Source: UMGS882 sp045598975 (GTDB lineage Bacteria; Bacillota; Clostridia; Oscillospirales; CAG-382). From it: a stretch of DNA of 16,357 nt. Below, in pieces: positions 1 to 7,784 of the stretch. The position numbers and the translations under genes were made by a program. Every line of letters starts with the position of its first letter. Position 1 is the first letter of the stretch. The notes beneath the pieces were generated by a model. The model saw only the letters and a list, made by a program, of their open reading frames with translations, did not search any database and had not been told where the DNA came from. The stretch spans positions 1 through 16,357 of the forward strand of contig JAZRVE010000105.1 of NCBI GenBank assembly GCA_045598975.1, in the 5' to 3' direction.

Positions 1-3
1 CAT

Positions 4-49
4 AAAAAATCCCTCCTATGTGAATTTGGAATTCAACATAGGAGGGATT
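4..49 (-). terminator. Rho-independent terminator downstream of guaA
   Basis: A perfect 14-bp inverted repeat pairs 8-21 with 36-49. A further 5-bp inner stem (22-26 with 30-34) closes on a 3-nt loop, with one unpaired base at 35. Read on the minus strand, the stem is followed at once by six T residues (positions 9-4), the classic intrinsic terminator layout. The plus-strand side has no T tract, so it probably works only for leftward transcription. It would end the guaA transcript and any read-through from pncB. Confidence 0.85.
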
Positions 50-121
50 ACCTCTTATATGAAATTTACTGTGAGAATTTTATAAACAGTATCAAAATCG
101 TATCATTTTGACCTTGAAACT

Positions 122-153
122 CCGAAAAACGCCGTATTTACGGGCTTTTTCGG
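122..153 (-). other. Hairpin just after the guaA stop codon
   Basis: Arms 122-129 and 146-153 (8 bp) and inner arms 132-136 and 139-143 (5 bp) are perfect inverted repeats, separated by a 2x2 mismatch and closed by a 2-nt loop. The hairpin starts about 10 nt after the guaA stop. There is no T tract after it on either strand, so it is more likely a 3'-end stabilising hairpin or auxiliary pause site than the main terminator, which lies at 4-49. Confidence 0.5.
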
Positions 154-160
154 GGTTTGT

Positions 161-175
161 TTATCATTCCCACTC
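161..175 (-). other. guaA 3'-end sequence resembling a known integration (att) site
   Basis: On the minus strand the last guaA codons read GAGTGGGAATGATAA, encoding the conserved C-terminal Glu-Trp-Glu and the stop. The 3' end of guaA is an established insertion point for integrative elements, for example Tn5801-like elements with a core of the type GAGTGGGAATA. No second copy of this core and no integrase gene is visible in the window. This is therefore only a potential or possibly occupied site; DNA left of position 1 is not available. Confidence 0.35.
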
Positions 176-1147
176 AATCGTCGCGCAGGGTTTCGGCGTC
201 AGATCGAACAGCACACGGTTGACGTTCTTGACCTCTTTGGTGATGCGGGCGGTGATGTGTTCGAGAAGCTCGAACGGCACCGGCTCCACCGTCGCCGTCA
301 TGGCATCCACCGTGTTGACGGCACGGATGATCACCGGGTACGCGTAGGTGCGCTTGCCGTCGGTCACGCCGACCGATCTGAAATCCGGCACCGCCGTGAA
401 ATACTGCCACACCTTGCCTTGCAGCCCGTTTTTGGCAAACTCTTCGCGCAGAATGGCATCCGATTCGCGCACGACTTCCAGTCTCTCACGCGTGATGGCG
501 CCGAGGCACCGCACGCCGAGTCCCGGTCCCGGGAACGGCTGACGGTAGACCATGCCGTCCGGCAGACCGAGCGCCTTGCCGACGACACGCACTTCGTCCT
601 TGTATAAGAATTTGAGCGGCTCGACAAGCGCAAAGCGCAGTCCCTCCGGCAGTCCGCCGACGTTGTGGTGCGACTTGACGCCGTCGGCGCTTTCGAGGAT
701 GTCCGGGTAAATGGTGCCCTGCGCCAGAAATTCGATGCCGGACTGCTTGTTCGCTTCCTCTTCAAACACGCGGATAAATTCTTCGCCGATGATCTTGCGT
801 TTCTTTTCCGGCTCGCTCACGCCGGCGAGCTTGCCGAGAAAACGATCCACGGCGTCAACGTAAACAAGGTTGGCGTCCATCTGATTGCGGAAGACCTCGA
901 TGACCTGTTCCGGCTCACCCTTGCGCAAAAGACCGTGATTGACGTGCACGCAGACGAGCTGTTTGCCGATCGCCTTGATGAGAAGCGCGGCGACAACGGA
1001 GGAATCCACGCCGCCCGAGAGGGCAAGAAGAACTTTCTTTTCGCCGACCTGCGAGCGGATGGCGGCGAGCTGTTCGTCAATGAAAGCTTCTGCGAGTGCC
1101 GGGGTATTGATACGTGCCATGGTTTCGGGACGTTTGTTGTTTTCCAT
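164..1147 (-). CDS. guaA: GMP synthase, ATP-pyrophosphatase subunit/domain only
   Basis: Converts XMP to GMP using ATP and an amide nitrogen, the last step of guanine nucleotide synthesis in the cytosol. The 327-residue product holds the PP-loop motif SGGVDSS (residues 44-50), the conserved HVNHGLLRKGE segment (68-78), the YRQPFPGPGLGVR stretch (201-213) and the family C-terminus CATIEWE. The usual N-terminal class I glutamine amidotransferase domain (about 200 residues) is absent, so the protein matches the separate PPase subunit known from archaea and some bacteria. It needs free ammonia or a separate amidotransferase encoded elsewhere. The start at 1147 is chosen because AGGAG lies 9 nt upstream (1157-1161); an internal Met at codon 10 has no such site. 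It has its own promoter (1188-1216) and terminator. The conserved end and complete frame argue against a pseudogene. Confidence 0.93.
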   Translation of the reverse strand: MENNKRPETMARINTPALAEAFIDEQLAAIRSQVGEKKVLLALSGGVDSSVVAALLIKAIGKQLVCVHVNHGLLRKGEPEQVIEVFRNQMDANLVYVDAVDRFLGKLAGVSEPEKKRKIIGEEFIRVFEEEANKQSGIEFLAQGTIYPDILESADGVKSHHNVGGLPEGLRFALVEPLKFLYKDEVRVVGKALGLPDGMVYRQPFPGPGLGVRCLGAITRERLEVVRESDAILREEFAKNGLQGKVWQYFTAVPDFRSVGVTDGKRTYAYPVIIRAVNTVDAMTATVEPVPFELLEHITARITKEVKNVNRVLFDLTPKPCATIEWE

Positions 1148-1187
1148 ACCTGTTTACTCCTATCATGATAAATAATTTACAGACGAT

Positions 1188-1216
1188 ATTATAACAAATC
1201 CTTTTGATTTTTTCAA
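1188..1216 (-). promoter_or_regulatory. Sigma-A type promoter of guaA
   Basis: On the minus strand, -35 TTGAAA (1211-1216) and -10 TATAAT (1188-1193) are separated by exactly 17 nt, and TGT directly precedes the -10, giving an extended -10. Transcription should start near 1181, about 34 nt before the guaA ATG. That leader is too short for a purine riboswitch. The promoter lies in the AT-rich gap between pncB and guaA and suggests guaA can be expressed on its own. Confidence 0.8.
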
Positions 1217-1231
1217 TATTTTCTTTCAAAT

Positions 1232-2674
1232 TTATACATTTTTATAGGTTTTCACAAGACTCATTTTCACATTCCACAGTTTTTCCGACAAATCGACGTA
1301 ATATCCGTGCGGATTTTCAAAACGCTTGATCTCGTCCCACAGCCCGTCGATCTCGCGCAGGCAGTATTCCCGTATCTCTTTTAAGGACGGCTGCTTATAG
1401 ATCAGTTTTCCGCCGAGAAAGACCGGCACCTGCAATTCGCGCACGGTATAATCCGTGAGCGTTTTCTTTTTCCACACGTCGACGGGATCGAAGATGGTGT
1501 GAGGCATGGTTTCGTCGATGACCTCGTCGAAGACGCAGATCTCGTCGGCGAGCGCTTTTCCGGTCTCTTTATCGTAGAAGCGGTACACCTTTTTATAGTG
1601 CGGCGTGGTGATCTTGGCGGAATTTTCACTGAGCTTGATCTTGGGGATGATGACACCGTCCTTTTCGATGGCGGCGAGCTTGTAGACACCGCCGAAGACG
1701 GGGTTGGAGCTGGACGTGATGAGCCGTTCGCCGACGCCGAAGGTGTCAATACAAGCGCCCTGGCGCAGAAGATCGGCGATTATGTACTCGTCGAGCGAGT
1801 TGGAAACGGTGATCTTGCAGGTGGGAAGCCCGGCGTCGTCGAGCATTTTGCGCGCTTTTTTTGTGAGATACGCGATGTCGCCCGAATCGAGCCGGATGGC
1901 GAAATTCGTGATGCCCTGCGGCACGAGCACGGTCTTGAAGGCTTTGATGGCGTTGGGAATGCCGCTTTTGAGGACGTTATAGGTGTCCACGAGCAGCGTC
2001 GTGCCGTGGGGGTATTTGCGGCAGTAGGCCTCGAACGCCTCGTATTCGCTGTCGAACATCTGCACCCAGGCGTGTGCCATGGTGCCGCCTGCCGGCACAC
2101 CGTACTCCTTGTCGGTCAGCGTGCAGGCAGTGCCCGCACAGCCGCCGATATACGCGGCACGGGCGCCGATGACGGCGCCGCCTTCGCCCTGCGCCCGGCG
2201 CGAGCCGAATTCGAGGACGGGATGTCCGGCGGCGGCACGCACGATGCGGTTTGCCTTGGTGGCGATGAGGGACTGATGGTTGAGGGCGATGAGCAGATAG
2301 GTCTCGATAAACTGCGCCTCAATGGCGGGCGCCCGCACGGTGAGGATGGGTTCGCCCGGGAAAATGGGAGTGCCCTCGGGGATCGCCCAGATGTCGCCGG
2401 TAAAGCGGAAGTCTTTCAGATACGCGAGAAACGCCTCGTCGAACATATTTCTGCTGCGCAGGTAGGCAAGGTCGTCCTCCTCGAAGTGCAGGTCCCGGAT
2501 ATAGGAAATGACCTGATCGAGACCGGCGCAGACGGCAAAGCCGCCGCCGTCGGGCATCTGGCGGTAAAAGACGTCAAAATAGGCGATGCGGTCGGCAAGG
2601 CCCTCGGCAAAATAACCGCCGCCCATGGTCAGCTCGTAGTAATCGCAGAGTAAAGCAAGATTTTCGGTTTTCAT
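1232..2674 (-). CDS. pncB: Nicotinate phosphoribosyltransferase
   Basis: Makes nicotinate mononucleotide from nicotinate and PRPP, with ATP hydrolysis, in the Preiss-Handler NAD salvage pathway. The 480-residue product has a normal length for the family. Family landmarks are the N-terminal DYYELTM (11-17), EFGSRRAQGEGGA (155-167), GGTMAHAWV (196-204, the region of the phosphorylated His in characterised enzymes), LVDTYN (228-233) and RLDSGD (261-266). The start gives the expected N-terminus. The ribosome binding site is modest (GGGA about 9 nt upstream). The gene lies 39 nt after holA and probably shares its transcript; no promoter was seen in that gap. Confidence 0.95.
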   Translation of the reverse strand: MKTENLALLCDYYELTMGGGYFAEGLADRIAYFDVFYRQMPDGGGFAVCAGLDQVISYIRDLHFEEDDLAYLRSRNMFDEAFLAYLKDFRFTGDIWAIPEGTPIFPGEPILTVRAPAIEAQFIETYLLIALNHQSLIATKANRIVRAAAGHPVLEFGSRRAQGEGGAVIGARAAYIGGCAGTACTLTDKEYGVPAGGTMAHAWVQMFDSEYEAFEAYCRKYPHGTTLLVDTYNVLKSGIPNAIKAFKTVLVPQGITNFAIRLDSGDIAYLTKKARKMLDDAGLPTCKITVSNSLDEYIIADLLRQGACIDTFGVGERLITSSSNPVFGGVYKLAAIEKDGVIIPKIKLSENSAKITTPHYKKVYRFYDKETGKALADEICVFDEVIDETMPHTIFDPVDVWKKKTLTDYTVRELQVPVFLGGKLIYKQPSLKEIREYCLREIDGLWDEIKRFENPHGYYVDLSEKLWNVKMSLVKTYKNV

Positions 2675-2713
2675 ATAATTCGTCCCGTGTCCTTTCTGAT
2701 GATGCGTGTTATG

Positions 2714-3826
2714 TTATGCGTCCGTCAGGGCAAGCCGCGCGATGAGTTCCTCCATCAGCGCAAAGCCGCCCGTCCGGGAATTTTTCAGGCGTATTTCGTA
2801 TTCCTTTATCCATTCCGATGCAAGGCGGGCATAGGAATCGCCCGTCCCGTTCCGTTCCCGCAAGAGCATCACGTCCGAGCGCACCACGAAATCGGGGATA
2901 CCGGCTTTCGCGGCGATCTCCTGCGCAGAAAGCCCGGCGCAGGACAGTTTGTCGACGAGGCACAGCTCGTACACCGCCTTAGAGAGCACGCCGAACACCG
3001 GCATGACCTCGCCGCCGTCGGCGCGGAAAGCACGCAAGGCTTTCATGGCGGAAGCGTATTTGCCTTTGAGGGCAAAGGAGGAAATGTCGAAGATCTGCCC
3101 CGACAGCGCCTGCCGGCACAAAAAGCGCACGTCCTCTTCGGTGAGCGTCGTCCGCTTTTCGTATTGCAGGTAGCCGATGCAGTTTTCCACCGCGTTTTTG
3201 AGGGTGGTCATATCGTTGCCGACGTAGGCGCACAAGAACGACGCCACGTCCCGCGGTACGTCGAGCCCCGCCTTGACGAAATGCCGGAGTATCCACGTCA
3301 CAAGGGCGGGCGAGCCGACCGGCTCACGCTTGAAATTGACAAACAGCGCATCGTCCTGCATGGCGGCAAACAGTCGGCCGGACAGCTTTTCGGTCTCGTC
3401 GGGGTACAGCCAGAACACGATGACGGTGCCCTCTGCGGGATCGCGGACACGTTCCAGAAAGGCGTCCTCCTCTTTTTTCTTGACAAGATCGAGGCGCGGG
3501 CTGATGACGCGCACCACGCGAAACGGGGTTTTCTCCCCGCCGTCTTCTTCCGCCGTGTCGGCGGCGGAAAACAGATCCATCGACACCGCCGACGTGTCGC
3601 AGGCGTCGCAGAAGGCGTTCACCGAAAAATCGGTGTCGGAAAAGGTGCTGACGTTGATCTTTTCACAGCCGCATCCCGCGACCAGCGCGTCATAGTAATG
3701 CGTCTTGGTGTAGTCCTCGTCGCCGTAAAAAACGTAGGCGCCGGAAAAGCGCTTCTCTTTGATGCGTTTTTTCAAGACCGCCAGATTGCCGGCGTCCGCT
3801 TCCAGACGCTTTTTGGAATAAGCCAC
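2714..3826 (-). CDS. holA: DNA polymerase III delta subunit
   Basis: Part of the clamp loader that opens the beta sliding clamp during chromosome replication. The 370-residue product begins with the family pattern GAYVFYGDEDY (29-39), where clamp-loader ATPases would have a Walker A motif; delta lacks ATPase activity. The middle shows the helical AAA+ lid pattern, including a segment on choosing between Gln/Arg-rich helices and ALKGKYASAMKAL, followed by the C-terminal collar-type helices. The start codon is GTG (3824-3826), supported by GGAGG 8 nt upstream. It lies 40 nt after comEC. The comEC-holA order is conserved in many Firmicutes, including Bacillus subtilis, which supports both calls. 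Confidence 0.88.
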   Translation of the reverse strand: MAYSKKRLEADAGNLAVLKKRIKEKRFSGAYVFYGDEDYTKTHYYDALVAGCGCEKINVSTFSDTDFSVNAFCDACDTSAVSMDLFSAADTAEEDGGEKTPFRVVRVISPRLDLVKKKEEDAFLERVRDPAEGTVIVFWLYPDETEKLSGRLFAAMQDDALFVNFKREPVGSPALVTWILRHFVKAGLDVPRDVASFLCAYVGNDMTTLKNAVENCIGYLQYEKRTTLTEEDVRFLCRQALSGQIFDISSFALKGKYASAMKALRAFRADGGEVMPVFGVLSKAVYELCLVDKLSCAGLSAQEIAAKAGIPDFVVRSDVMLLRERNGTGDSYARLASEWIKEYEIRLKNSRTGGFALMEELIARLALTDA

Positions 3827-3866
3827 GCGCTTTCCCTCCCGTTCTTTGTTTTATAAGATGAAACGC

Positions 3867-5462
3867 CTATCCGGCGATGACGCGTGCCGAAAAACATACC
3901 GTAAGAAAAAAGGACATCCCGACACCCGAACGCGCCGTTCTGCGTGCGGAGATCGCGAAAACGGCAAACACCGCGAGTAAAAGCCCCGTCAGCACGAGAA
4001 CGCCGCCGGAGCCGCCGGACACCGTCCGATAACCGTCGGGAAAAGCGGAAAAGAGGCGCGGCAGGGAAAACAGTCCGCCCGCCAACGTCTGTGCGGCATC
4101 CGCAAAGGGCGTCGCGATAACGGACGGCAGACACGGCTGAAAAACAAGCGAGCCCGAAACGGCGATCAAAAAGCACTCGACCGGAAGCGTCATAAACACG
4201 GTGACCGGCACCGAGAGTAAGGAAACACCGCCGAAGGAGACGAGCGAGTAGACGCCGGCGGCAAGAGAAGCGCCGAGCGACAGGATAACGGCGCCGACGG
4301 CGTAAGAAAGCACCGGTAGGCTGTCGATGCGTTTTCCGACGCGCTCCGTCAGCGGCAACATACACAAAAGTCCCGCCGTAGCGAGCACCGACAGATGAAA
4401 GCCGCTGTCAGTCACGGCGTGCGGCGAGATCAGGCAGATAAGGAAAACCGAGGCAAGCAGCCGCATTCCGCCGCGGTCGCGTTCGCTCCCGGCAAGCGCA
4501 AAGACGGTCATGACAGCCGCCCGCACGGCGGAAAGCGGAAACGAGCACACCGCAAGGTAGGCAAAGCTGACGAGCACCATGACGGCAAGGCGTATCCTGC
4601 GGTCGGCGGTGAACAGCCCGACCAACAGGAAAAACAGTCCGATGATGACCGAAAAGTGAAGTCCGGACACGCACAGAAGATGCAATACGCCGCAACGGAC
4701 AAACGCTTCGCGCAGAAAATCGGGCAAAGCCCGCTTATTGCCGAACAGAAGCGCCTCCCCGAGAGCAAGTCCGTCCGAGTAGCCGTCCGGATCGGCGCAG
4801 GGCGCAAGCAGCGCCGAAAGCCTTGCCCGCAGCACCGACCGAAGGCGGGCGCCCGGCGGGATACGATCCCGTTCCGGGTGAAGCCGGAACGCGGCAGTGC
4901 CGGAAAAAACGGCGGACACGCCGGCACTTTTGAGATAATCCCGATAGCCGGCGTCGCGGGAAGCGTCCCCGACATCGCGGAAAGAGGTGTCAAACGACAC
5001 GTACGCACCGCACGGCAGGTATTCGCCGGTGCCATTATACCCGCTTATCAGAACGGGCACGGCAAGCGGTGCGCCGTCAATCGTGTCGGCACGCAGATAC
5101 AGCGTCTCGCCGTTCGGGGCGTCCTGCTTTTCCACAAGACCGCCGACGGTATGGGTGCCGTCCGGGCAGGCCTGCAAAAGATATGCCGCGGCGGCACGGT
5201 CGGAAAGAAGGACGCTCTGCGCGCGCAAAAAGGCGGCAAGCGACAGCACGGCGGCGAGCATCACAGAGACCCGGTACCGAGACGCCGAGGCGTTATGCCG
5301 CGAAAAGAAGAAAAACAAAACCGGAAAAAGGATCATCGCAGGCAAAAGAAAGAGCGGCGCTCCGTCGACCGTCATGACAAGCCCCGTAACGAGCGGCACA
5401 CAGTACAGCACGAGCCAGCCGGGGCGTGTCCCTTTCATAGGCGTCCGCGAGATGCCTGCCAT
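3867..5462 (-). CDS. comEC: ComEC/Rec2-family competence membrane protein without metallo-beta-lactamase domain
   Basis: Inner-membrane channel protein that carries single-stranded DNA into the cell during natural transformation. The 531-residue product has two N-terminal membrane segments (about 14-53 and 64-80), a soluble DUF4131/OB-like region (about 95-195), then the Competence domain (about 225-505) with the signature HLLCVSGLH (261-269) and many membrane segments. Typical Firmicute ComEC proteins are about 730-800 residues with a C-terminal metallo-beta-lactamase domain; here the frame stops shortly after the last membrane helix. The start at 5462 has GGAAGAGG about 7 nt upstream; a Met at codon 9 does not. 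It precedes holA, the usual Firmicute order. It could be a true short ComEC or a truncated one. Competence itself is not shown by the window. Confidence 0.85.
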   Translation of the reverse strand: MAGISRTPMKGTRPGWLVLYCVPLVTGLVMTVDGAPLFLLPAMILFPVLFFFFSRHNASASRYRVSVMLAAVLSLAAFLRAQSVLLSDRAAAAYLLQACPDGTHTVGGLVEKQDAPNGETLYLRADTIDGAPLAVPVLISGYNGTGEYLPCGAYVSFDTSFRDVGDASRDAGYRDYLKSAGVSAVFSGTAAFRLHPERDRIPPGARLRSVLRARLSALLAPCADPDGYSDGLALGEALLFGNKRALPDFLREAFVRCGVLHLLCVSGLHFSVIIGLFFLLVGLFTADRRIRLAVMVLVSFAYLAVCSFPLSAVRAAVMTVFALAGSERDRGGMRLLASVFLICLISPHAVTDSGFHLSVLATAGLLCMLPLTERVGKRIDSLPVLSYAVGAVILSLGASLAAGVYSLVSFGGVSLLSVPVTVFMTLPVECFLIAVSGSLVFQPCLPSVIATPFADAAQTLAGGLFSLPRLFSAFPDGYRTVSGGSGGVLVLTGLLLAVFAVFAISARRTARSGVGMSFFLTVCFSARVIAG

Positions 5463-5937
5463 AAGAATACCTCTTCCTTAAAAAATGAATTTTGCGCACG
5501 CCGTGCGCCGATAGATAGAATATTTCGTCGCTGCGGCGACGATTTACTTTTCTCACAAAAGCGAGAAAAGTAAGCAAAAGCGCTTTTTTGCGTCGCAAAT
5601 GCCGACTGCACGCGGAGCGCTTCGTCGGGAGATTTGCGACGGAGCCATGCGTTATCACGGCGGCTCCGACACGGATTTGTACATACTCCCAACCGTGCGG
5701 CACGGATGCTTTACATAGTGCAAACGGCGGCGTAGTTCCGAATATTGCCGATATGTACAAAAGGATGGGCTATACGAGATGTTGTTCTATCCCGCTTTGC
5801 GACTCTATCCGACGCGTGAGAAGTTACTGCAAACAAAAAGATATGCGGCTCGCGCTCATGGTTTTGCGTCGCGCCCGCCGTTGTTTGGTGGGCGTGATCC
5901 CCGACCGCGGGACACTGCGACTGTTGTTTCCGCTCAC
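5463..5937. repeat. Gene-free gap with an array of inverted repeats
   Basis: No credible gene lies in this 475-nt gap between the histidine kinase and comEC. Instead there are perfect inverted repeats placed almost end to end: arms 5494-5499/5503-5508; 5525-5531/5536-5542; 5544-5554/5563-5573; the palindrome AAAAGCGCTTTT at 5576-5587; 5592-5600/5632-5640 with inner arms 5602-5606/5624-5628; 5641-5646/5662-5667; and 5676-5685/5752-5761, which encloses 5693-5697/5701-5705. A weaker hairpin lies at 5872-5894. Short open frames on both strands here lack ribosome binding sites and recognisable domains. The pattern fits a REP/BIME-like dispersed repeat or a structured untranslated RNA. No clear T-tract terminator or consensus promoter was seen in the gap. 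Confidence 0.6.
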
Positions 5938-7734
5938 TCACGCTCGCGGATCGGAAAGACCGCAGGCTTCGTGCGGGAGAACGATGACGACCTCCGTGCC
6001 TTCGCCTTCCTTGCTGTTGACGGTAATGGTACCGTTGTGGGCATCGACGATCTCCTTGGCGATGGAGAGCCCGAGCCCCGTGCCGCCCGCCTGAATGGAA
6101 CGCGACTTGTCAACGCGGTAAAACCGCTCGAAGAGATGCTCCACGTCGGCGGCGGGAATGCCGATACCGTTGTCCTTTACGGAGATCGCATACGCCTTGC
6201 GCCCCGTGTTCGAGAGCGTGACGGCAATACTGCCGCCGTCGGGCGTATACTTGATGGCGTTGCCGATGATGTTGGCGATGACCTGCTCGATGCGCTCCTT
6301 GTCGCCGTACAGCGGCATTTTGCCGGTCTCGGTGCAGGTGTAGCGCAGAGTATGCTGATGCTGACCGGCTTCGGTCTGCAAGGCGGTGCACATTCTGTCG
6401 AGCGTTTCCGCAATGTCAAAGGTGGTCGGGCTCCACGTCATGCGGCGGTTGTCGAGACGCGACAGCACGAGCAGATCCTTGACGATACGCGTCATGCGAT
6501 CCGCCTCTCCGATAACGATGGACAAGAAACGGCGGCGGACGGAGAGCGGCATTTCATCATCGTCGAGCACCGTTTCGGTAGCGCCCTTGATGCTGGTCAG
6601 CGGCGTGCGCAGCTCGTGCGACACGTTGGCGATGAACTCGCGGCGGCTCTTTTCGAGCACCGCACCCTCGGTGATGTTCTGCACCACCACGATATAGCCG
6701 GTCTTTTTGGAATTTTCATAATGAAACACCGTGAAATCCACGCTGACGACAAGCTCACGCGTGCTGACCGAGCTGAGCGTGACCTCGGCGACGTGGCGCT
6801 GTTTCTCTTTTTTGAGCGTTTTCATGGTGACGTCGGACAGCCCGAGTGCCGCGGTAAACTCGTTGAAGACGGGGCGGCTGTTTTCCGGCAGGGACAGCAG
6901 GCGGCGGGCGCTCGGATTGAGATGCAGAGGCGTGCCGAGCTCGTCAAAAGCGGCAACGCCCGCTTCGAGGCAGTTGAGGATGCTGTTGAGTTTTTCCCGT
7001 TCGCCCGATACGGCGTCGAGGTTGTTTTCGATGACCTCCGCCATGGCGTTGAAGTTGCGCGTCAGGGTGCCGATCTCGTCACGCGAGCGGTTGGTGAGGC
7101 GCTGCGAATAGTCGCCGTCGGCGATCTTGCGGGCGCCCTTGGTGATGTTCTGAATGGGGAGCGTGATGGTCTTGGACAGAAAGAACGCCATGATGACGGC
7201 GATGACAAGTCCGACAATGAGCGATTTGATGATGATGGAAAACAGCACGAAGGACAGCGTCTGCATTTCGGTGAGATCGTCGCGGATGTAGAGGATGCAG
7301 GTGTTGTCGATCCCTTTGAGGGGGATGGCGTAATCGAGATAACTTGCCCCGTAGGACTGGCGCTTGCCGACCTTGCCGGCAAGGGCGGCGACAAGGTTTT
7401 CCGTAAGCTCGGGACGCGCGGCGTCATCGTCGCCCGACGCTAACACCGAAGCGTGCTCGTCGAGGATGAAAAAGTCGCGGTAATTATCAAATCCGAACGC
7501 CGAGGCGTACACGAGCAGCAGTTCTTTTAACCGGGAAGCATAATCGGGCGTGTCGAGCGTTTCGGCGATGCGGTCGGAAACGGTGCTTTCCAGCGCGTCT
7601 TCGATCTTTCCGACAAATTCGTCGTTGTAATAATCAAAAATGCTGTTCATCAGAAACAGTCCCACCGTCGCCATGACGGTGATGATGAACACGATGAAAA
7701 TCAGGATCAGTTTGGAATTCAGTGTCCGATACAC
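5938..7734 (-). CDS. walK: WalK/VicK-like sensor histidine kinase
   Basis: Membrane sensor kinase that phosphorylates its partner response regulator; WalK orthologues control cell-wall metabolism in Firmicutes. Order in the 598-residue product: membrane helix 1 (8-29), extracytoplasmic sensor domain (30-158), membrane helix 2 (160-187), HAMP (188-240), PAS-like domain (248-355), HisKA with SHELRTPLT and phosphorylated His373, and HATPase_c with N box Asn492, DNGIGI (521-526), FERFYR (535-540) and GTGLGLSI (551-558). All catalytic motifs are intact. The start codon is GTG (7732-7734), with AGGAAG 9 nt upstream. It lies 50 nt after the response regulator. The walH, walI and walJ genes that follow walK in Bacilli are absent. 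PhoR-type kinases share this layout, so the Wal assignment rests mainly on the regulator. Confidence 0.85.
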   Translation of the reverse strand: MYRTLNSKLILIFIVFIITVMATVGLFLMNSIFDYYNDEFVGKIEDALESTVSDRIAETLDTPDYASRLKELLLVYASAFGFDNYRDFFILDEHASVLASGDDDAARPELTENLVAALAGKVGKRQSYGASYLDYAIPLKGIDNTCILYIRDDLTEMQTLSFVLFSIIIKSLIVGLVIAVIMAFFLSKTITLPIQNITKGARKIADGDYSQRLTNRSRDEIGTLTRNFNAMAEVIENNLDAVSGEREKLNSILNCLEAGVAAFDELGTPLHLNPSARRLLSLPENSRPVFNEFTAALGLSDVTMKTLKKEKQRHVAEVTLSSVSTRELVVSVDFTVFHYENSKKTGYIVVVQNITEGAVLEKSRREFIANVSHELRTPLTSIKGATETVLDDDEMPLSVRRRFLSIVIGEADRMTRIVKDLLVLSRLDNRRMTWSPTTFDIAETLDRMCTALQTEAGQHQHTLRYTCTETGKMPLYGDKERIEQVIANIIGNAIKYTPDGGSIAVTLSNTGRKAYAISVKDNGIGIPAADVEHLFERFYRVDKSRSIQAGGTGLGLSIAKEIVDAHNGTITVNSKEGEGTEVVIVLPHEACGLSDPRA

Positions 7735-7784
7735 GCTCTCTCACTTCCTTTCGCTTTTTTCGCTTTCGCCGCCGGTCGGGACGG

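Noticed and set aside
1148..1187. Purine riboswitch upstream of guaA
   Set aside because: The predicted promoter leaves a leader of only about 34 nt, with no room for an aptamer.
4395..5573. A 392-codon open frame on the plus strand across comEC
   Set aside because: It is very rich in Arg, Lys and His with no known domain, and is antisense to the well-supported comEC.
5435..5760. Short minus-strand open frames upstream of comEC (for example 5435-5692 and 5293-5760)
   Set aside because: They run through the inverted-repeat array and into comEC, lack ribosome binding sites and show no domain. They are probably spurious.
5872..5894. Hairpin after walK as a possible terminator
   Set aside because: On the minus strand one pair is an A-C mismatch and no T tract follows, so it does not fit an intrinsic terminator of the kinase transcript.
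5779..7443. A 554-codon open frame on the plus strand across the histidine kinase
   Set aside because: It is antisense to a histidine kinase with all catalytic motifs, and its residue composition (rich in Asp, Gly, Arg, Val) is that of a shadow frame.
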